This document shows, piece after piece, positions 20,914-24,568 of a stretch of DNA of 24,568 bases. The number at the start of each line of letters is the position of its first letter. The first letter of the stretch is position 1. The notes under the pieces are model-generated. The model saw only the letters and a program-made list of their open reading frames with translations, was not told where the DNA came from and ran no database searches. A program made the translations under genes and the position numbers. The stretch is from a virus, in the IMG/VR virus record IMGVR_UViG_3300009152_000198, positions 1 to 24,568 of that record; one strand, given 5' to 3'.

Positions 20914-21995
20914 TGGCTGGTATCCCTGGAACCAACGTCGTTGCCCCGATCGTGCCGCTGGACACGGCGGACGTGCACCCGACGCACGCAGCGGCCTACG
21001 GGCTCGGCGGCTATCGGACGGTGGCGACGAACACCGACCGGGACGCGATCCCGACGCCAAGGCGTGAAGAGGGGATGCTGGTGTTCGTGACAGCCACCGG
21101 CAAGGTTTGGCGGCTGGGTGCGGACCTCGCGACGTGGACGGAGCAAACGTCGGCTTCGACCTGGGCCGGGATCACCGGCAAGCCCTCGACGTTCGCGCCG
21201 TCGGCCCACGCGGCCACGCACGGCAGCGGCGGGGCCGACCCGATCACGGTGACGCAGGCCCAGGTGACGTCGACGCTGGGGACGGCAAACCTCCAGGGCG
21301 ACATCACGCAGCTCTCGACAATCGTCTCGACCCTTGGGACGGCCGCCGGATACGACGTGCCGGGCAATGGCGAAAACGCGTCTGGGTCGATGGTCGTCAT
21401 CGCGACCGACACACGACTCACCAACGCCCGTACTCCGACCAGCCACTCCCACGGCAACGTGACGAACGCGGGGGCGATCGGCACGACGAGTGGGCAGATC
21501 GTCGTGACCACGACGGGCGGCGTCCTCACGACGGCCGCCACCATCGCGGCCGGTTCGGTGTCGGGCCTCGCGACCGTCGCCACCAGTGGCTCCGCGTCCG
21601 ATCTTGGCTCGGGGACTCTCCCGGTCGCGAGACTCTCGCTCGTGTCGCCCCCGGCAATCGGCGGCACCACGCCAGCGGCGGGGACGTTCACGACGCTGGT
21701 TTCCACCGGCCGGCTCAACGCGCCGTCCGGCGCAGGCGGCAGCCCCGCGGCCCGCGATGTCTACGCGGTGGCGGACACGCTGCGGTATCGCGACTCCGGC
21801 AACGTTGAGCGGCTCCTGCTCAACAATGCCGACAACCTCGCGAACCTCGGGAACACCGCGACGGCCAGGACCAATCTCGGGCTGGCTGCGGTCGCGTCCA
21901 GCGGGTCGGCGGCCGACCTGACGAGCGGCACGCTCCCCGAGACCCGCCTGCCGAATCTCGTGATCCTCCACCCATTCCTCCTCGCCGGGATGTAG
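20910..21995 (+). CDS. Tail fibre protein with repeat-rich shaft
   Basis: A 361-residue protein low in charged helices and rich in Gly, Thr, Ser and Ala. It carries the HAATHGSGGADPI motif (about residue 99), SHSHGNVTNAGAIG, the AIGGTTPAAGTFTTL fibre repeat, and paired SGSASDLGSGTLPVARL / SGSAADLTSGTLPETRL repeats. These are typical of trimeric phage fibre shafts. It ends bluntly without a recognisable tip, so receptor binding may reside in the following proteins. Confidence 0.75.
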   Translation: MMAGIPGTNVVAPIVPLDTADVHPTHAAAYGLGGYRTVATNTDRDAIPTPRREEGMLVFVTATGKVWRLGADLATWTEQTSASTWAGITGKPSTFAPSAHAATHGSGGADPITVTQAQVTSTLGTANLQGDITQLSTIVSTLGTAAGYDVPGNGENASGSMVVIATDTRLTNARTPTSHSHGNVTNAGAIGTTSGQIVVTTTGGVLTTAATIAAGSVSGLATVATSGSASDLGSGTLPVARLSLVSPPAIGGTTPAAGTFTTLVSTGRLNAPSGAGGSPAARDVYAVADTLRYRDSGNVERLLLNNADNLANLGNTATARTNLGLAAVASSGSAADLTSGTLPETRLPNLVILHPFLLAGM

Positions 21996-21998
21996 CAC

Positions 21999-22328
21999 AT
22001 GCCAGCCGCCTACCGCGTCCTCGGGCAGTCGAACCCCGCCGCGACGACGCTCACCACGCTCTATACGGTCCCGGCGTCAACCTCGACGGTCCTCTCGACG
22101 CTGTCTGTCGCGAACCTGTCGGCGAGCCTCGTAACGTTCCGGATCGCGATCAGCCCCGCCGGGGCAAGCATCGCGAACGCTCAATACATCGCCTACGACT
22201 CTGGTCTCGCTGCGAACGATAGCGTCTTCCTGACGCTCGGCGTCTCGCTCGCGGCGACCGATGTCGTGAGCGTCTACGCGAGTACGGCAAACGTCTCGTT
22301 CTCGGCCTTCGGCTCGGAGCTGACGTGA
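21999..22328 (+). CDS. Small virion / fibre-associated beta-sandwich protein
   Basis: A 109-residue protein of almost continuous beta pattern (AAYRVLGQSNPAATTL, VLSTLSVANLSASLVTFRIAIS, SVFLTLGVSLAATDVVSVY). It contains no charged helices. Proteins starting with a similar LGQ-NPAATTLTTLYTVP pattern are common beside phage fibre genes. It lies 3 nt after the fibre gene and overlaps the next gene by GTGA. Confidence 0.65.
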   Translation: MPAAYRVLGQSNPAATTLTTLYTVPASTSTVLSTLSVANLSASLVTFRIAISPAGASIANAQYIAYDSGLAANDSVFLTLGVSLAATDVVSVYASTANVSFSAFGSELT

Positions 22329-23176
22329 GCGTCACCAGGCTGACAAATCCGCGACGCATCTCGTCCGCCGGCATCGCGTCGGCTAGCGGATCATATGGCG
22401 TTTTCGATCCACGCTACATCGCCGGATGCAAGATGTGGCTCGACGGCGCGGATTCCGCCTCCGTCAGCCTCAACTCCGGAAACGTCGCCGAGTGGCGAGA
22501 CAAGAGCGGCAACCTGACGCACGCGACGCAGTTCACGGCAGCGTCGCAGCCTGCCTACAACTCCACCGGGCTGAACGGGAGGGGCGTGGTCGAGTTCGAC
22601 GCGACCGAGGCGCTCGCCTGGGCGAGCAGCACGGCGGCGTTCAACTACATGCACAACGCCACCGGCGGCTCGCTTGTCATGGTTCTCCAGCAGGACAGCA
22701 GTAGCGACCCGAACGCGATCCGATACATCCTCACCAACTCAAACACGTCAACTGCTTCGACTGGATTCGGCATCTATTCCGACGACCGTTCATCCGTCAC
22801 GCGAAACAATGGATTCGTGGCCGGGGTAAACCGCGGCGTAAGCGGGCAGGGAACGTCAAGCGGATTCGCGAACAATGCGTTTCCATCTGCCAACGGCTAC
22901 GCGGTCCTGTCCGTGGCGTTCGACAACGCAAACGCCACCGCCGCCTCGCGCGTAATCACGCGAGTAAACGGGACGGCGGTGTCGATGGGAAACACGTCGA
23001 CCAACGCGGCCGCGACCGGCAACGCATCGACGAACCTCTTTCTCGGAAACTTCGGCGGCGGCGGCTCGCTGCGAGGCGTCGCGGAGATGGTGTTTTACGA
23101 GGGCGTCCTGTCCACCGCGTCGTTCTCGCGACTGGAGTCTTACTGCGGCGCGAAGTGGGGGATCACGATCGCATGA
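22325..23176 (+). CDS. LamG/concanavalin-A-like lectin appendage protein
   Basis: A 283-residue protein. Residues about 25-280 fit the lectin-like pattern: YIAGCKMWLDGADSASVSLN, GNVAEWRDKSGN, a central beta domain and a terminal VAEMVFYEGVLSTASFSRLES motif. These lectin domains often bind glycans on cells. It is likely the receptor-recognition part of the tail appendage. The GTG start overlaps the previous stop; the 3' end overlaps the next gene. Confidence 0.7.
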   Translation: MSVTRLTNPRRISSAGIASASGSYGVFDPRYIAGCKMWLDGADSASVSLNSGNVAEWRDKSGNLTHATQFTAASQPAYNSTGLNGRGVVEFDATEALAWASSTAAFNYMHNATGGSLVMVLQQDSSSDPNAIRYILTNSNTSTASTGFGIYSDDRSSVTRNNGFVAGVNRGVSGQGTSSGFANNAFPSANGYAVLSVAFDNANATAASRVITRVNGTAVSMGNTSTNAAATGNASTNLFLGNFGGGGSLRGVAEMVFYEGVLSTASFSRLESYCGAKWGITIA

Positions 23177-23457
23177 TCTGCCTACGCTCAACACCCTCCG
23201 CGTATGAGTCTGTTCGGTCGATGCTCGACTCGTCGCTGGGCTATCCAGACATTGAGCGGAGAACGCTGACCGCGATCCCGCCGTCAGCCGATCTGCCGTC
23301 GGACGCCGATGGGCTCGTCTACCTTGCAGTCGGGGCCGACGCGATCCAGCCGGAAACGCTGGCGGGAGTTCTGTTGTCCGGCGAGTTCGAGCAGGTTCCA
23401 GAGACCGTGTTTCGCGATGTGTTCATCCGGTTTATCGGCGAGGCGGCGACCCTCTGA
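23173..23457 (+). CDS. Small hypothetical protein
   Basis: A 94-residue protein starting at ATG 23173, an ATGA overlap with the lectin-like gene. Acidic and helical at its ends, with an LVYLAVGADAIQPETLAG middle. Probably part of the appendage operon; no family is recognised. A gap of 116 nt follows with no gene. Confidence 0.6.
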   Translation: MICLRSTPSAYESVRSMLDSSLGYPDIERRTLTAIPPSADLPSDADGLVYLAVGADAIQPETLAGVLLSGEFEQVPETVFRDVFIRFIGEAATL

Positions 23458-23573
23458 TGCCTTCCCGCGTCGAACGATGGACGCCGCCACGGATTACAGT
23501 GTTTTCCGCATGAAATCCCGGGGTTTACGCCCACTGGTATTTCGGTAGCCTTGTCGGTGAACGGGTGAACACC

Positions 23574-24568
23574 ATGATTGAACACCTTCACCGAATCGCC
23601 GCCCACGCCTACTACGTCGGCGAGGAAGCCGCTGGCCGCCGGGCGTGCGAACGCCTGCTGCGGCTTCCTCTCTCGCCGGAGAAGGAAGAGAAAGTTCGCA
23701 GCAATCGAACCTGGTACACGCAGACGCTGCTGGATCTCGGCGTGAACGCCGCGTTCAAGCCGATCGAAGTCGAGTCCGCTGCCCCCGGCTGGTCGCTCTT
23801 CAATCCGTCGGTCGTGATTCACCACGGGCGGATGCTGGTCAACGTCCGGTCCAGCAACTACCGGATCGTGGAGGGCCGGTATGTGATGCCTCCGGAAGAC
23901 AGCCAGACGATCAAGACAAAGAACTGCCTATGGATTCCAGGCCGCGACCAGGCCACATACTGGTCGGCCGACTACGAGACGACAGGCTACCCCGTTGAGG
24001 GGCTGGAAGACGTGCGGCTCAACTCCGTGGACGGCAGGCTGATCGTATCGGCTACCGTCCGCAACTGTGCCGGCCTGGACGGCACCTGCCGGATCGGCGT
24101 CGGCCGCCTGGACTTGGTCGATCGTATCGACGGGCTGCGCGTCCACGCAACAATCGACGGCCGGCACGAGAAAAACTGGATGCCGATCACCGGCAGGCGG
24201 GAGTTCCTTTACCACTGCAACCTGGAAGGCCGGACGTGCCTCGTCCGCGATGACGGCGACGACTGGAGCGTGACGGCTCACGCCGAGGCTCCGCCGGTCG
24301 CCCGGGGCTTCCGCGGCGGGTCGCAGCTTGTCGAGCACCCGTGGGCACCGGGCTTGTGGTGGGCGATCGTCCACGAGGTCGCCGTCTCCGGTGGCCGGCG
24401 GGTCTACGAACACCGGTTCGTGACATTCGACGAGGCGGCGGACTGGAAAATCGCCCGGGTGTCCCCGCCTTTCGCGTTTCGCGAATCGCGAACGATTGAG
24501 TTCTGTGCCGGCTTGTGCGTGAACGACAGCGACTCGCTGATGGCATCGTTCGGCGTCAATGACGCAGA
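23574..24568 (+). CDS. GH130-like beta-propeller protein (partial, runs off the window)
   Basis: At least 331 residues from ATG 23574 (a GTG at 23565 is an alternative), open at the right edge. After a helical N-terminal segment, the body shows five-bladed-propeller motifs: SLFNPSVVIHHGRMLVNVR, EGLEDVRLNSVDGRLIVSA, KNWMPITG, GGSQLVEHPWAPGLWWAIVH, and FCAGLCVNDSDSLMASFGVNDA. These resemble GH130-type beta-mannoside phosphorylases or hydrolases and related phage proteins. Position after lectin and fibre genes suggests a host-polysaccharide enzyme. The catalytic residue cannot be fixed from this alone. Confidence 0.6.
   Translation, partial: MIEHLHRIAAHAYYVGEEAAGRRACERLLRLPLSPEKEEKVRSNRTWYTQTLLDLGVNAAFKPIEVESAAPGWSLFNPSVVIHHGRMLVNVRSSNYRIVEGRYVMPPEDSQTIKTKNCLWIPGRDQATYWSADYETTGYPVEGLEDVRLNSVDGRLIVSATVRNCAGLDGTCRIGVGRLDLVDRIDGLRVHATIDGRHEKNWMPITGRREFLYHCNLEGRTCLVRDDGDDWSVTAHAEAPPVARGFRGGSQLVEHPWAPGLWWAIVHEVAVSGGRRVYEHRFVTFDEAADWKIARVSPPFAFRESRTIEFCAGLCVNDSDSLMASFGVNDA

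Noticed and set aside
20862-21998. 378-residue frame on the minus strand under the fibre gene
   Set aside because: Arg-rich mirror frame of a GC-rich repeat gene; no ribosome-binding site or recognisable motif.
23524-23555. TTTACG / TAGCCT promoter before the propeller gene
   Set aside because: The -10 box is weak and the gap is short; read-through from the upstream appendage genes is at least as likely.

Overview
The window is a GC-rich stretch of a tailed-phage genome or prophage. Nearly all genes are on the + strand, packed with ATGA, GTGA and TGATG start/stop overlaps. It runs from an early regulatory, recombination and replication region (about 1-10000), through a large terminase (9989-12106), to head and tail-fibre genes (16193-24568). 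No rRNA or tRNA is visible. The host cannot be read directly. High GC, Shine-Dalgarno starts, a phage-borne csrA and a GpA/GpB-type head module with a fused protease-capsid protein fit a GC-rich environmental bacterium. Planctomycetes is my guess, not a demonstrated fact.

Early region: a small DNA-binding protein, a regulatory stretch with a good sigma70-type promoter and several dyads (438-757), a CsrA homologue, a Sak4-like RecA-fold ATPase next to a DUF669-like ssDNA-binding protein, an IbrB/IbrA-like ParB-fold plus PAPS-reductase-like pair behind a strongly structured leader, a second ParB-like NGQH protein of different base composition, a replication-initiator-like protein whose linker DNA holds 12-bp repeats (candidate origin), a LexA-type winged helix and a RuvC-fold resolvase.

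Most unusual region (about 12207-14550): between the terminase and the portal sits what looks like an integron-type gene-cassette array with no integrase in view. Five imperfect hairpins (12871-12952, 13270-13351, 13616-13698, 13991-14071, 14501-14550) share one architecture. Each has AAC on the left and GTT on the right, unpaired spacers of 6 and 5 nt, a 3-bp helix, an extrahelical base, a 6-bp helix, a second extrahelical base, an inner helix and a loop. The bulges fall at the same places in all five, and stem changes are compensated. The first 7-9 bases of each of the four complete cassettes are the exact reverse complement of the bases ending that cassette, the signature of attC-bounded integron cassettes. 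In the first four sites a start codon lies in or beside the hairpin loop, in the same phase relative to the G|TT crossover (52, 52, 52 and 40 nt before it). Each cassette gene therefore appears to be translated as a fusion to an attC-encoded Ser/Ala-rich leader peptide. The cargo is two DUF551-type proteins, two paralogous small acidic proteins, a Cys-rich mini-protein and an HNH nuclease.

Late region: a small operon with a ribbon-helix-helix protein behind its own promoter, a two-TM mini-protein, an HExxH protein, a small pre-portal protein, a lambda GpB-like portal, a fused prohead protease / scaffold / Mu gpT-like capsid protein with an internal start, a DUF2190-like decoration protein between two strong hairpins, a head-tail adaptor, three fibre or appendage proteins, and a partial GH130-like beta-propeller protein running off the end. 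No integrase, tape measure, tail tube or recognisable lysis cassette is in the window.
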